Position numbers and translations under genes: made by a program. The notes under the pieces were generated by a model. That model did no database searches, had not been told where the DNA came from, and saw only the letters and a list, made by a program, of their open reading frames with translations. Source: Taklimakanibacter albus (lineage in GTDB: Bacteria > Pseudomonadota > Alphaproteobacteria > Rhizobiales > Aestuariivirgaceae). From it: DNA of 64,000 nucleotides. Position 1 is the first letter of the stretch, and each line of letters begins with the position of its first letter. The DNA lies in the NCBI RefSeq assembly GCF_016595235.1, contig NZ_JAENHL010000007.1, positions 1,865,943-1,929,942 on the forward strand, read 5' to 3'. Positions 39,275 to 50,606 of the stretch are shown here, piece after piece.

Positions 39275-41169
39275 TCAGGGGCCCTTCTTGTCGAACCAGA
39301 ACGTGTCCATGCCATAGACGCCGAAATAGGCGGTCGGGTCGAAGCTGAACAACGCCGTTTCAGGCACGTTGCGCAATTTCGCCGATATGACGATAGGCTG
39401 CTTGGCGCCATTCACGATACCGATGGAGAAGGCCTGGTCGGTATAGAGCGCCAGCATCTTGTGCCAGATCTCGGCCCGCGCCGCGCTGTCGGCGGCTTTC
39501 TCCCATTGCTTGTAGAGATCGAAAAGCTCCTGGGCCTCCTTCACATCGGCCTGCGTCCCCTTCTCGCCGGCCGATTCGACGAAGATGCCCCATTGCGGCC
39601 ATTGCATCTGCTCATGGCTCGTCGGCGCCAGGGCCTTCGGATTCATGTCGGCGGTCGGCACGCCATTGTCGAGGCCGGAAGCGACGGTCATCATCGTCGT
39701 CCCGCCGATGACCCGGCTCCTGAGCACGTCGGTCTGCGACGTCCGGATCACCAGCTTGAGGCCGACCTTGCTCCAATGGTCAGTGATGAGCTGGAGCACG
39801 TCCGTCTCGACCGAATCCTCGCCCGCCGTCTCGATGATGATCTCGGCGCGCCTTCCGTCGGGAAGCAGGCGGACGCCGTCACTGCCACGTTTGTCGAGGC
39901 CCATTTCATCGAGAAGCGCATTGGCCTTGTCGGGATCGTAAGCGGTATAGGCCGTCGCATATTCCTCGCGATAGAGCGGGCTCGCCGGCAGCACCGTATC
40001 GGCGCTCGGCCGGCTCAGGCCGAAGAACTTGGCCTGATTGATCTCGTCGCGGTTGATCGCCAGCGATGCCGCCCGGCGGAAGCGGACATCGCGCAGCACC
40101 TTGCTCCACACCGGATCGGCGAAGTTGAGATTGGGGAACAGAGCGACGCGCGAGCCGCGCCCGCTTTCCCACAATTTGACGCGGATCGGATGGGTCGCTT
40201 CCGATTCCTTCAGGAACGTGTAGTCGGCGAAGCTGATATTCTGCGCCTGGAGATCGGTCTCACCGGCGCCGGTCTTGGCCGCGATCAGCGACGAGGAGCT
40301 CACATTGAGAACGAAGCGGTCGATATAGGGAAGCTGGCGTCCTTCCTGGTCGACGCGATGGAAATACGGGTTGCGCTCGAAGACGAACTGCTCGGAGGGC
40401 GGCTTGGTGATGTTGCGCCACGGATCGAGCGTCGGCAGGTCCGGGTTTTCCGGCCGGTATTGCCGGGCTTTGTTGATATGGAGGCCCGTCCACTTCTTCT
40501 CGCCATTGGCCTTGATCAGTTCGGCGAGCTTGTCCTCGCTCTGATATTTCTTGTGGAACTGCTTCAGATATTTGGCCGGCATCACCAGGCTCAGCGCCTG
40601 GGGGGCCGCGATCTGCGGCAGGAAATCCGGATTGGGGGCATCCCAGCTGTAGCGCAGCGTATTGTCGTCGACGATCTCGAATTTGGGCGGCTTGCCGTCG
40701 ACTAGGAGATAGGGGGAGATGACCTTGCTCAGCTCTTCATTGAGCTGCACGTCTTCGAGCGCGTAGCGGAAGTCCTCGGTGGTGACCGGCTCGCCGTCCG
40801 ACCATTTGAGGCCTGGGCGCAGATGGAAGGTGAAGACGCGGCCGTCCTGGACGTCGAAGGATTTCAAAAGATCCGGCTGCAGCTGCAGCTTGTCGTCATA
40901 ACGCACGAGCCGCGTATAGCCATAGACCGTCATCAGGCTGATATTGCGCTGGCCGCCGATCAGGATGCGCGCCGTGCCGCCATATTGGCCGACGGACTTG
41001 CCCTCGCCTTCGATCGTGACCTTGAGCGGCTCGCTCGGCAGGCGTTGATCGACCGGGGGCAATTCGCCCTTGGCCACCTTGTCCTTGAGCGAATCCGGTT
41101 CGACATATCCTGCCATGGCCGGCAGGGCGCACAGGACAAGGGCCACGAGCCCGTAAAGAAGCCGCGAGA

Positions 41170-41173
<4 letters not shown>
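39275..41173 (-). CDS. Extracellular solute-binding protein, family 5
   Basis: The 632-residue periplasmic binding protein has a Sec signal (M-I-S-R-L-L-Y-G-L-V-A-L-V-L-C-A-L-P-A-M-A) and the family 5 motif L-R-P-G-L-K-W-S-D-G-E-P-V-T-T-E-D-F near 117-134. At over 600 residues it resembles the large family 5 proteins that bind oligosaccharides (AgpA-like) as well as peptides. A secreted polysaccharide lyase gene just upstream makes oligosaccharide uptake plausible. It overlaps the ATPase gene by 4 bases. Confidence 0.88.
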
Positions 41174-43056
<1,883 letters not shown>

Positions 43057-43099
43057 TGCCGAACGGACTTACGCCTTGCCAGCATGGCTAACCAAACGC

Positions 43100-43122
43100 C
43101 TTCCCCTTAAGTTAAGGGGAAG
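43100..43122. repeat. Stem-loop between lyase and importer genes
   Basis: Perfect 11-base arms (43100-43110, 43112-43122; CTTCCCCTTAA/TTAAGGGGAAG) flank one base, with an outer GGCTA/TAGCC pair (43086-43090, 43125-43129). On the plus strand a T5 run follows; on the minus strand, the coding direction, only a weak GTTTGGTT follows. It could end or attenuate transcription from the lyase gene. Confidence 0.6.
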
Positions 43123-43141
43123 CCTAGCCGTTTTTCGGGTC

Positions 43142-44116
43142 TCATGGAAAGGGGCAAATCTTCGGGTCGAGCACATCCGCGCAGGCAAGACCTCGGCGGA
43201 AGTCGTCATAATAGAGCGCCCAGACGCCTGGACCACCGGCCCGATACGGCCCGAACTTGAAATATTGGTTCTCGCCAAGGCCTTTGTCATTGTGGCCAAT
43301 GCGTCCCTTGACGGTGACGATCCATTTGCCATTGGCGAAGATTTCGATATGGCCGGTGCCCTCGGGGCCCGGCTTCGTATAGACGGCGAAATCGATCCAC
43401 CCCGTCTCCGGCGCCGGCAGCGGATTGCCGCGGTCGATCACCGTGATCTTGTCGGTGCAGGCCGTGAATTCATCCCCGTTGTCAGGGCCAAAATTCCTGT
43501 CATAGGCGACGAGCGCCCTTGTCTGGTTGGTGTCAGGCCTGAGCCACACCGCCGTCTCGCCGTCCTTGCAATGCGCCCGTTTGCCCTTTTCGATTTCCTT
43601 GCCGGGCACGAGATTGGTCTCGACGGTAATGAAGAACTTGCCCTCGTTGAAGCGGAAGGCCAGGAACGGGCTGAAATCGCCGTCGGCGCCGGCATTGATC
43701 TCGCGTTTCCATTGGGCGACCAGATAGCGGTGATCGTCCTGCGGCAAGGGCTCCTCGAACTTGACCGCGAAGCCGAACCAGGCGCCCTGGTCGTAAGGTA
43801 CGCGGAGCTTGCTGCGCTCCCAGACCTCGGCGCGTTCGCTGCATAAGCGTTCGGTCACCGGACAGTGGGGCTTCACCGACAACCGGAGCGCGCCCTTGCC
43901 GGTCTTCACCACCTTGTCCTGAAATTCGACGGTGCCGGCGCTCTGCTCGTAATTCTTCTTGTAGTAGAGACCGCCTTCCGGCGCGAAATCCTTGGCCTCG
44001 AAGCCGTCGGCGAGCTTGTCCTTATAGGTGAGCTCGGCGGCGGGTGCTGCGGCCGTGGCCAGAAACAGGCCCGTCAACACTGCGCCGATTTGCACGGTTC
44101 CGCGGAAGATCCCCAT
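43142..44116 (-). CDS. Secreted polysaccharide lyase-like protein (heparin lyase I-like, PF14099 type)
   Basis: The 324-residue protein has a Sec signal (residues 1-27, ending A-A-A-P-A-A) and a jelly-roll beta-sandwich pattern seen in Polysacc_lyase proteins: R-A-E-V-W-E-R-S near 97, W-F-G-F-A-V-K-F, H-R-Y-L-V-A-Q-W-K-R and W-I-D-F-A-V-Y-T-K. Six or more cysteines suggest disulfides. Lyases of this fold cleave uronate-containing glycans by beta-elimination. Its start overlaps the cyclase stop by one base, and the downstream genes form an importer, so it may generate what the importer takes up. Confidence 0.72.
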   Translation of the reverse strand: MGIFRGTVQIGAVLTGLFLATAAAPAAELTYKDKLADGFEAKDFAPEGGLYYKKNYEQSAGTVEFQDKVVKTGKGALRLSVKPHCPVTERLCSERAEVWERSKLRVPYDQGAWFGFAVKFEEPLPQDDHRYLVAQWKREINAGADGDFSPFLAFRFNEGKFFITVETNLVPGKEIEKGKRAHCKDGETAVWLRPDTNQTRALVAYDRNFGPDNGDEFTACTDKITVIDRGNPLPAPETGWIDFAVYTKPGPEGTGHIEIFANGKWIVTVKGRIGHNDKGLGENQYFKFGPYRAGGPGVWALYYDDFRRGLACADVLDPKICPFP

Positions 44117-45441
44117 CAGCTCGCCTTGCGCCGCGCCGGCACGACATTGTCGCGATGCAGCAGGATGAGCCGCTCGGCATCGGTGAGCTCGCGGCCTTTG
44201 CTGGCCGGCACATAATCGCTGACCGTGCCCTTGCCCGCCAGGGGCGCATGGACCTTCATGTCATAATCGGTGCCGCGCAAGGTCTCGATCCCCAGCATGT
44301 TCCAGTCACCGCCGCTATAAAGCGCAAATTCGTCGCTGGCAATGATCGGGGTCTTGTATTTCTTCGACAGGCCCTCGAGCCTCTGCACCTCGTTCACCGC
44401 CTGCCCGAAAGCCGAGAAGGTGAGCCGTTCCTTCAACCCGACATTGCCGAACATGACATTGCCGACATGAAGGCCGAGGCCATAACCGACCGCTGGCAGA
44501 TTTTCGGCCTTGCGCTGCTCGTTGAGCTGGCTCATCCGCGCCACCGCGTTCTGCGCGGCGGAGAGCGCCTGGCGGCAGGCGATCTCGGATGGGCCGCGAT
44601 GGCGGGCGCAGGGAATAACGGCGAGGAACCCGTCACCGAGGAAGCTCAGGATCTCGGCCCCACCCTCGCTGAACGGCACCGCGATGGCATCGAAGAACTG
44701 ATTGAGCGTGTCGATGAAGACTTGCCGGCCGGCCTGCTCGGCGATGGCGGTCGAGTCACGCATGTCGGCCATGATGAGGGCGGCGCGGATCGTTTCACCG
44801 TCGCCACGCTGGATCTGTCCGGACAATACCCGCTTGCCGGCGCCATTGCCGAGATAGGTGGTGAGCATGTTGCCGGCGAGCTGGCTCAGAACCGCAACAC
44901 GTGTCGCCACCGCGAGCCGTCCCTGGATGCGCAGCAAGGCGGCGATCTCGCTTTCATTGAAGCCGCCGGCGCGGTCCGTCGACCATGAGCCGACGATGCC
45001 CTGTCCCGAATCTTCGCCGAAGGGCAGGAAGAAAGCCAGATAGTCGGTGATGCCTTCCTTCTTGAAATCCTCGAAGATCGGGAATTCCGGCTTGCAGTCG
45101 ACGTCGATGCGCCGGCGCATGTGCTCGAGCCCGTTATTGATCAGCTGGTAATAGGGACTCTTGATCAGCATGTCGTCCTTTTCCTGGCCGGGCTCGACAT
45201 GGCGATAACCTTCGACCTTGAGCCCTTCGCCGCGCCGCCAGGTGAAGCCCATGGCGCGATAGAGCGGATGCAGGATGGACAGCGAGATATTGATGCGTTT
45301 GAGCGGCAGGCCGGTGGCGGCGAGCCTTTCGCAGCAGCCGCGGATCACCGTCTCGAGATCGGTGCTGCGCAACGAGGCCTGCTTGAGCCAGGCCGACACT
45401 TCATCCATGAGGGTATCGGAAATGGCGTGGTCGACGGCCAT
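44116..45441 (-). CDS. Class III adenylate/guanylate cyclase with N-terminal sensor region
   Basis: The 441-residue soluble protein has a GAF-like N-terminal region (about 20-185) and a cyclase domain (about 215-400). Metal aspartates Asp226 (M-A-D-M-R-D) and Asp270 (F-L-G-D-G) and the late A-F-G-Q-A-V-N-E-V-Q-R-L segment are present. The adenine-contact lysine position before F-L-G-D-G is occupied by Ser266 (aligned by eye), and the usual D/T position is also altered, so substrate choice is unclear. It is translationally coupled (TGATG) to the secreted lyase gene. Confidence 0.84.
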   Translation of the reverse strand: MAVDHAISDTLMDEVSAWLKQASLRSTDLETVIRGCCERLAATGLPLKRINISLSILHPLYRAMGFTWRRGEGLKVEGYRHVEPGQEKDDMLIKSPYYQLINNGLEHMRRRIDVDCKPEFPIFEDFKKEGITDYLAFFLPFGEDSGQGIVGSWSTDRAGGFNESEIAALLRIQGRLAVATRVAVLSQLAGNMLTTYLGNGAGKRVLSGQIQRGDGETIRAALIMADMRDSTAIAEQAGRQVFIDTLNQFFDAIAVPFSEGGAEILSFLGDGFLAVIPCARHRGPSEIACRQALSAAQNAVARMSQLNEQRKAENLPAVGYGLGLHVGNVMFGNVGLKERLTFSAFGQAVNEVQRLEGLSKKYKTPIIASDEFALYSGGDWNMLGIETLRGTDYDMKVHAPLAGKGTVSDYVPASKGRELTDAERLILLHRDNVVPARRKAS

Positions 45442-45469
45442 GGGCTTGTGCTCCGGAAAGGGCGAGGGA

Positions 45470-45489
45470 ATCGGGACTATTGGCCCGAT
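45470..45489 (-). terminator. Small stem-loop at the methyltransferase stop
   Basis: ATCGGG (45470-45475) pairs with CCCGAT (45484-45489) around the stop codon of the FkbM gene. It is short and without a T-run, so weak support. Confidence 0.25.
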
Positions 45490-46286
45490 AATGTGTGATC
45501 CGGGACGCTCGATTGCAACGGGGTCGCCCTGTTAAGGAAAAGAATATCTGCGCCCCGGGGCGTGGGTGCCAAAGCGATCCCTTGCGACAAATAAGTAACA
45601 AGGCTCGGATATTTGCCGACCGTCGTCTGCCGCTCGAGGCGCTCGAACAGCCGCGCCAGCCGGAATGTGGCGAGAAGCGCCTTGCCCCGGCGGAACAGTG
45701 CCGGCCCGGTCTGTGTCTTCTCATACAGGGCCGGATGGACGGCGAGTTGCACCCCCTTCACCTGCGGCGCATCGAGCGCCTTGAGCTCCCGGGCGATGAC
45801 ATATTCATACCCTTCGATGTCGATCTTGACGAAGAGCGGCCCCGGCCCCGCCGTCTTGAGGAGCTTCTTCATCGAGCAGCCCTGGACCTCGACCGAGGCG
45901 CCGTCGCCGATGGCGAGCGCGCTCGTCTCCGAGCTGCCGAAGCCTTCCACCGCGTTGAGCTTGATGCAGTCTTCCGGCGACAAAGCGGATTCGAGCAGCG
46001 TGACATTGGGATAGAGCGGCAGCAGGCTGTTGAGGATCTCCCGGCATTTGGGATCGGGCTCGACCACCAGGACGCGCTTGGCCCTCTTGCTGGCCCAGAA
46101 CGGCGTGACGCCGATCCAGCCGCCGATATCGATATAGGTGACGTCGGGGCCGAGATGATCGCTCAGGGCACGGAATGTCCGCGGCTCCCACTGGCCGCTT
46201 GCCAGTTTTGCATAGAATTTTCGGTATTCCGGCAGGTCCGCGAGGGTGACGGTTTCTCCGTGATAGGTGATGTCGAAATGCTTCAT
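45477..46286 (-). CDS. FkbM family methyltransferase
   Basis: The 269-residue SAM-dependent methyltransferase has motif I V-T-Y-I-D-I-G-G-W-I-G near 44-54, V-V-E-P-D-P at strand 2, and the FkbM hallmark F-V-K-I-D-I-E-G-Y-E near 142-151. FkbM enzymes O-methylate sugars or small molecules, often on surface glycans. ATG 46286 is chosen; the frame is open upstream but the 51 extra residues are arginine/serine-rich and unlike the family. It lies 35 bases before the cyclase gene. Confidence 0.85.
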   Translation of the reverse strand: MKHFDITYHGETVTLADLPEYRKFYAKLASGQWEPRTFRALSDHLGPDVTYIDIGGWIGVTPFWASKRAKRVLVVEPDPKCREILNSLLPLYPNVTLLESALSPEDCIKLNAVEGFGSSETSALAIGDGASVEVQGCSMKKLLKTAGPGPLFVKIDIEGYEYVIARELKALDAPQVKGVQLAVHPALYEKTQTGPALFRRGKALLATFRLARLFERLERQTTVGKYPSLVTYLSQGIALAPTPRGADILFLNRATPLQSSVPDHTLSGQ

Positions 46287-46338
46287 GGCCGTCATTTGCG
46301 CCAACTGGGCCGGCAGTTCAATGCGGTTGACGCAAAGG

Positions 46339-47175
46339 TTACTGGACGAATGACTGCCATGCGCCGTCTCGGCGGACGATAGGCGTGGTTGAAATGGCGT
46401 GCACCGCCTCGCCTGCGGCCTCGTGCGCCATCTCCGCAATGGCTTCCAATCCTTCGTTTTCCTGACTGCCGGTCACCAACACGAGATCGTTGGCCGCAAC
46501 GATGACGACAATATCGCCACGAAAGTGAAGCCGCTCCGTCGACCAGAAATCGTCATCGAGAAGCAGCGACGGCGAATAGGAATCTCCACTGCTCACAATC
46601 GCGAAAGTGGGGTGCGTCTCGATTCGGGGCACCACCCGATTGTGTTTCAGGTTCTTGAGCGCCAGGGCCTTCAGTGCGCTCTCGCCGAGCCCCAGTTCAT
46701 CCAGTTTTTCCTTTGGTGCATAATGCACGGTATCAGGCGCATCAAAAGCATAGATAGCATGGACATCTCCCGCCAGCGGCCAATGAAGCAACGCTTGCCA
46801 TTCGAAAGCGATTTCGCGGCGAACGACGAGCACAAGGTGCTCGCGTGTGAATGTCGGCACCTCCGTCAATGCGCCTCGAAGGCCGACGAGATAACGGCTT
46901 ATGATCGCATCGATCTCCGCAGGATTTTCCGCATATTCTCGGAAAGCGTTCTCGAGAAAGACCTTGGCGACGCCATCGTCGTCATCATGTGACATCATCC
47001 CCACATGCACCTCCAGCGCTCCCTTGATCGTCGCTTTCATACCCGGCAGGAGCGTCTCGGCCCTTTCGGCGTAGACGTGGGTAAACTGTTCGGCTGTCAT
47101 TACAGTTTCTGTTGGCGTGGCCTCGGAAGACGAAAACCACGAGAAGATGGCCGTCAGGAAACGCCGCCCCCACAT
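46339..47175 (-). CDS. DUF1444 family protein
   Basis: The 278-residue protein resembles DUF1444 (YtpQ-like), function unknown. It has R-E-H-L-V-L-V-V-R-R-E at about 125-135, P-L-A-G-D-V-H-A-I-Y-A-F-D and the late I-V-S-S-G-D-S-Y-S-P-S-L-L-L-D-D-D-F-W motif near 205-223. The start could be ATG 47175 (M-W-G-R-R-F-L) or ATG 47100; neither has a strong ribosome site. It begins 4 bases after the acyl-CoA ligase stop, so is probably co-transcribed with it. Its composition is somewhat less arginine/alanine-biased than its neighbours. Confidence 0.72.
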   Translation of the reverse strand: MWGRRFLTAIFSWFSSSEATPTETVMTAEQFTHVYAERAETLLPGMKATIKGALEVHVGMMSHDDDDGVAKVFLENAFREYAENPAEIDAIISRYLVGLRGALTEVPTFTREHLVLVVRREIAFEWQALLHWPLAGDVHAIYAFDAPDTVHYAPKEKLDELGLGESALKALALKNLKHNRVVPRIETHPTFAIVSSGDSYSPSLLLDDDFWSTERLHFRGDIVVIVAANDLVLVTGSQENEGLEAIAEMAHEAAGEAVHAISTTPIVRRDGAWQSFVQ

Positions 47176-47179
47176 CGTT

Positions 47180-48811
47180 TCAAACGTTCTTCGCCATTTC
47201 CCGGAGCTTGAATTTCTGGATCTTGCCGGTCGACGTCTTCGGCAATTCGGCGAAGACCACATGTTTCGGCACCTTGTAGCGCGCCAGGCCTTTGCGGCAC
47301 CAGTCGAGCATCTCGTCGGCCGTGACGCTCGCACCCGGTTTGATTTCGATGAAGGCGCACGGGCTTTCGCCCCATTTCTCATCCGCCTTTGCGACGACGG
47401 CGGCGGCCTGGACGGCCGGATGTTTGTAGAGCACTTCCTCGACCTCGATCGAGGAGATGTTCTCGCCGCCCGAAATGATGATGTCTTTCGAGCGGTCCTT
47501 CAGCTGCACATAACCATCGGGATGCAGCACCGCGAGATCGCCCGAATGAAACCAGCCGCCCTTGAAGGCATCCTCGCTCGCCTGTTTGTTCTTGAGATAG
47601 CCCTTCATCACGATATTGCCGCGAAACATCACTTCGCCCAGTGTCTCGCCATCGGCCGGTACCCTCGTCATCGTTTCCGGATCCATCACGGTCAACGCCT
47701 CGAGCGGAATATAATTCACGCCCTGGCGCGCCTTCTTGGCGGCGCGCGCCTCGGGCGCGAGCGCGTCCCAGGCGCTATCCCAGTCATTGACCACTGCCGG
47801 CCCATAGGTCTCGGTGAGGCCATAGACATGGGTGACGTTGAAGCCCGCTTCGGCCATGCGCGCCAGCACCACTTCGGGCGGCGGCGCCGCCGCGGTGGTG
47901 AACTCGACCGCATGCGGAAGCTTCGTCTTCTCATCTTCCGGCGCATTGAGGATGGTCGCCATCACGATCGGCGCGCCGCACAGATGCGTGACCTTGTGCT
48001 CGGCGAGCGCCTGCCAGATCGCCTTGGCGCGCACCGCCCGCAAGGTGACATGGGTGCCGCCCATCACCGACATCGACCACGGATAACCCCAGCCGTTGCA
48101 ATGGAACATCGGCAGCGTCCACAGATAGACCGGATGGCGCTGCATCTGCTGGGTCAGCACATTGCCCTGCGCGATCAGATAGGCGCCGCGATGATGGCAC
48201 ACGACGCCTTTCGGATTGCCGGTGGTGCCCGACGTGTAATTGAGCGAGATCGCGTCCCACTCGTCCTCGGGCATCACCCAGGCGAAATCGGGATCGCCGC
48301 CTGAGATGAAGCTTTCATAATCGATGGCGCCGAGACGCGCGCCGTCGGGCACGAATTCGCTGTCGACATAATCGATGACGATCGGCTTCTTGCCCTTGAG
48401 GAGCGCCAGCGCCTCCTTCATGAGGCCGGAGAATTCCGTGTCGACGAGGACGAGGCGCGTTTCGGCGTGCTCCAGCGAGAAGGCGATGATGGCGGCATCG
48501 AGCCTGGTATTGAGCGTGTTGAGGACAGCGCCCGCCATCGGCACGCCGTAATGGGCCTCGAGCATCGCCGGCGTATTGGCGAGCAAGGCCGAGACGGTCT
48601 CGCCGCGCTTGATGCCGGCCTTGCCGAGCGCCGAGGCGAGGCGGCGGGCGCGCGCATAGAATTCCGAATAGGTGATGCGTTGCCGGCCATGGATGATGGC
48701 GGTGTGATCCCGGTAGACGGCGCCGGCGCGGGCGAGGAAGGACAGAGGCGTCAGCGGCTGGTAGTTGGCCGGGGTCTTGGGCAAATCGCGGTCATAGATG
48801 GAGGTGCTCAT
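47180..48811 (-). CDS. Acyl-CoA synthetase (AMP-dependent, DmdB/medium-chain type)
   Basis: The 543-residue ANL-family ligase activates a carboxylic acid to acyl-AMP and then acyl-CoA. Motifs are N-Y-T-S-G-T-T-G-N-P-K-G (A3), Y-G-L-T-E-T-Y-G-P (A5), F-H-S-G-D-L (A7), D-R-S-K-D-I-I-I-S-G-G-E-N-I (A8 hinge) and K-T-S-T-G-K-I-Q-K (A10 lysine). The overall pattern is closest to fatty-acyl or 3-methylmercaptopropionyl-CoA ligases; the acid is not determined. An in-frame ATG at 48829 would add six residues. Confidence 0.9.
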   Translation of the reverse strand: MSTSIYDRDLPKTPANYQPLTPLSFLARAGAVYRDHTAIIHGRQRITYSEFYARARRLASALGKAGIKRGETVSALLANTPAMLEAHYGVPMAGAVLNTLNTRLDAAIIAFSLEHAETRLVLVDTEFSGLMKEALALLKGKKPIVIDYVDSEFVPDGARLGAIDYESFISGGDPDFAWVMPEDEWDAISLNYTSGTTGNPKGVVCHHRGAYLIAQGNVLTQQMQRHPVYLWTLPMFHCNGWGYPWSMSVMGGTHVTLRAVRAKAIWQALAEHKVTHLCGAPIVMATILNAPEDEKTKLPHAVEFTTAAAPPPEVVLARMAEAGFNVTHVYGLTETYGPAVVNDWDSAWDALAPEARAAKKARQGVNYIPLEALTVMDPETMTRVPADGETLGEVMFRGNIVMKGYLKNKQASEDAFKGGWFHSGDLAVLHPDGYVQLKDRSKDIIISGGENISSIEVEEVLYKHPAVQAAAVVAKADEKWGESPCAFIEIKPGASVTADEMLDWCRKGLARYKVPKHVVFAELPKTSTGKIQKFKLREMAKNV

Positions 48812-48852
48812 GGAGCCGTCATATTCCATCCGCTTTCGCGGCGGAAGACGGT

Positions 48853-49155
48853 TTACAGGCCGGCCTCGGGCTTACGCCTTTCGCGCTCCCAGTTCTCGCC
48901 GCTGGCGGCGATGCAGGAGACCCCTGTCGCCGTGGTGAGCAGCACGGTCCAGCTGCGCTGCTCGGAAACGAACACTTCGAGCAGGGTGCCATCCTGGGTG
49001 ATGCCGATGGCCTCTGGCGTCTCCTTGTATTGCTTTGCCAGCAGGCTGACGAGATCATCATGCGAGGCGCAGGGAAGCATCTCCGCCTTGGCGATCGAGG
49101 AAAGAAACAGGAAAGCGGCAGCCACCAAAAGCCATTTCATGAGGATGCGAGCCAT
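48853..49155 (-). CDS. Small secreted protein of unknown function
   Basis: The 100-residue protein has a clear Sec signal (M-A-R-I-L-M-K-W-L-L-V-A-A-A-F-L-F-L-S-S, cleavage after A-K-A) and a mature part of about 75 residues with two cysteines that could form a disulfide. ATG 49155 is chosen because GAGAG lies 8 bases upstream; GTG 49164 and ATG 49140 are alternatives. The pattern C-A-S-H-D-D-L-V-S-L-L-A-x-x-Y-x-E-T-P is seen in small alphaproteobacterial periplasmic proteins. No function is assigned. Confidence 0.7.
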   Translation of the reverse strand: MARILMKWLLVAAAFLFLSSIAKAEMLPCASHDDLVSLLAKQYKETPEAIGITQDGTLLEVFVSEQRSWTVLLTTATGVSCIAASGENWERERRKPEAGL

Positions 49156-49283
49156 GTGAGCCACTCTCGAATGAGCGCCTTCTTGCCCGGCAGCAACGTC
49201 ATCACGGGCGAAGCACGGCGCCCGGTTGTAGAGACTTCGGCGATCCGGCCAGGCCGGACCAGGACTTCACCAGTCCCACTTCA

Positions 49284-50432
49284 TTATGTGGTGGCGGGAT
49301 AGGGCTGCCGCAAGGGCTGCTGGTCGGGCCTCGACGGCTTGCGCCCGTCCAGGACGACGGCGAGCGTGCCCATCACCAGAAGGCCGGTCGCGATGATGAC
49401 CGTGTCATGCGCGAAGCTGCCGCCCCATTCATGGCGCACGATGGCGCCCGTCATCGACATCAGCGAGCCGACGCAGAAAACCGGGAGCGAATGGCGGCCC
49501 ATGGCGGTGAGGAAATTGCTCGCCGGGATGCGGTGCATCAGGCGGCCGAGCGGCGACATCATCACCACATAAGCGAGCGCCAGCACATGCAGGAGGCGTG
49601 GCCAGGCGACGAAGCCCTTGTCGAAGCTCCAGATCGTCGACGGCAGCTTGATGCCGGAGAAATTGATCACCCAGTCGAACGGTACCCACCAATAGGCGAG
49701 CAGCAGATAGACGACGCACAGGCCATAGAGCAGCGCCGAAAATGGCATCGGCCGGTTCTCGCGCTGGCGCTGGCCGAGAATGAAGCCGACGACGAACAGC
49801 AGCTGCCAGGCGAGCGGATTGAAGAACCAGCCGCCCGGCATCGGATAGTTGGGGACATCGAGCCCGAAGACGCCGGTGGCGAACCACAAGGTCACCGACA
49901 CCGCGAGCAACAGCGACAGGCTGTAGCGCGCCAGCACCATGAACAGCGGCAGCATCAGCAGCAGCGCCATATACATGGGGAGGATGTTGAAATAGCCGAG
50001 CTGGTGGCCCAGCGTGACGAGCCCGATGACGCCGCGCACCGGATCCTCCGCCAGAGGCTTGATATCCATATAGACGATGGTGTCGTCGAGATAGCCCGGA
50101 TGCATGAAATAGAGCGTCGCGGCGCAGAACAGCGAGATGCCGATGATCGTCGTCACGATATGGCTCATATAGAGCGTCCAGGCGCGCTTGATGGCCTTGA
50201 CGGTCGCATCCCAGGTCTCGCCGCGCTCGAAGCGGGCGAAATACGCATAGGCCGAGGCGAAGCCGGCCAGCATGACGAAGACTTCCGCGGCATCCGAGAA
50301 GCCGAAATTCTTATGCGTCCACTTTTCGTAGAAGTTGCCCGGCACGTGATTGATGAAGATCGAGGCGAGCGCCAGTCCCCGCAGAAAATCGATGCGGTGG
50401 TCGCGGCGTGAGGGGGCGGCGGCAGTCGTCAT
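49284..50432 (-). CDS. OpgC family membrane protein (periplasmic glucan modification)
   Basis: The 382-residue inner-membrane protein has about ten transmembrane helices and the OpgC start R-D-H-R-I-D-F-L-R-G-L-A-L-A-S-I-F-I-N-H (about 10-29). It belongs to the acyltransferase-3-like group that adds succinyl or other acyl groups to osmoregulated periplasmic or cyclic glucans. The histidine of I-N-H is the likely catalytic site. It stands alone; 50433-50606 upstream is AT-rich and contains no gene I can support. Confidence 0.88.
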   Translation of the reverse strand: MTTAAAPSRRDHRIDFLRGLALASIFINHVPGNFYEKWTHKNFGFSDAAEVFVMLAGFASAYAYFARFERGETWDATVKAIKRAWTLYMSHIVTTIIGISLFCAATLYFMHPGYLDDTIVYMDIKPLAEDPVRGVIGLVTLGHQLGYFNILPMYMALLLMLPLFMVLARYSLSLLLAVSVTLWFATGVFGLDVPNYPMPGGWFFNPLAWQLLFVVGFILGQRQRENRPMPFSALLYGLCVVYLLLAYWWVPFDWVINFSGIKLPSTIWSFDKGFVAWPRLLHVLALAYVVMMSPLGRLMHRIPASNFLTAMGRHSLPVFCVGSLMSMTGAIVRHEWGGSFAHDTVIIATGLLVMGTLAVVLDGRKPSRPDQQPLRQPYPATT

Positions 50433-50606
50433 AAGGCGTGCTTGAAGGACCGGGATGGCAGGATCAAGGCATTGTTATTGCGGCATAATAAGTAGAACAA
50501 ATTCCGCCGAAATTGAAGACCTCGGCGACGAAAATTTGCTCCAACATATTGATTTGGCGCGAATCCCTGTGGGCGAAGCGGATCCACGTCACCGGGATGC
50601 GCTACG

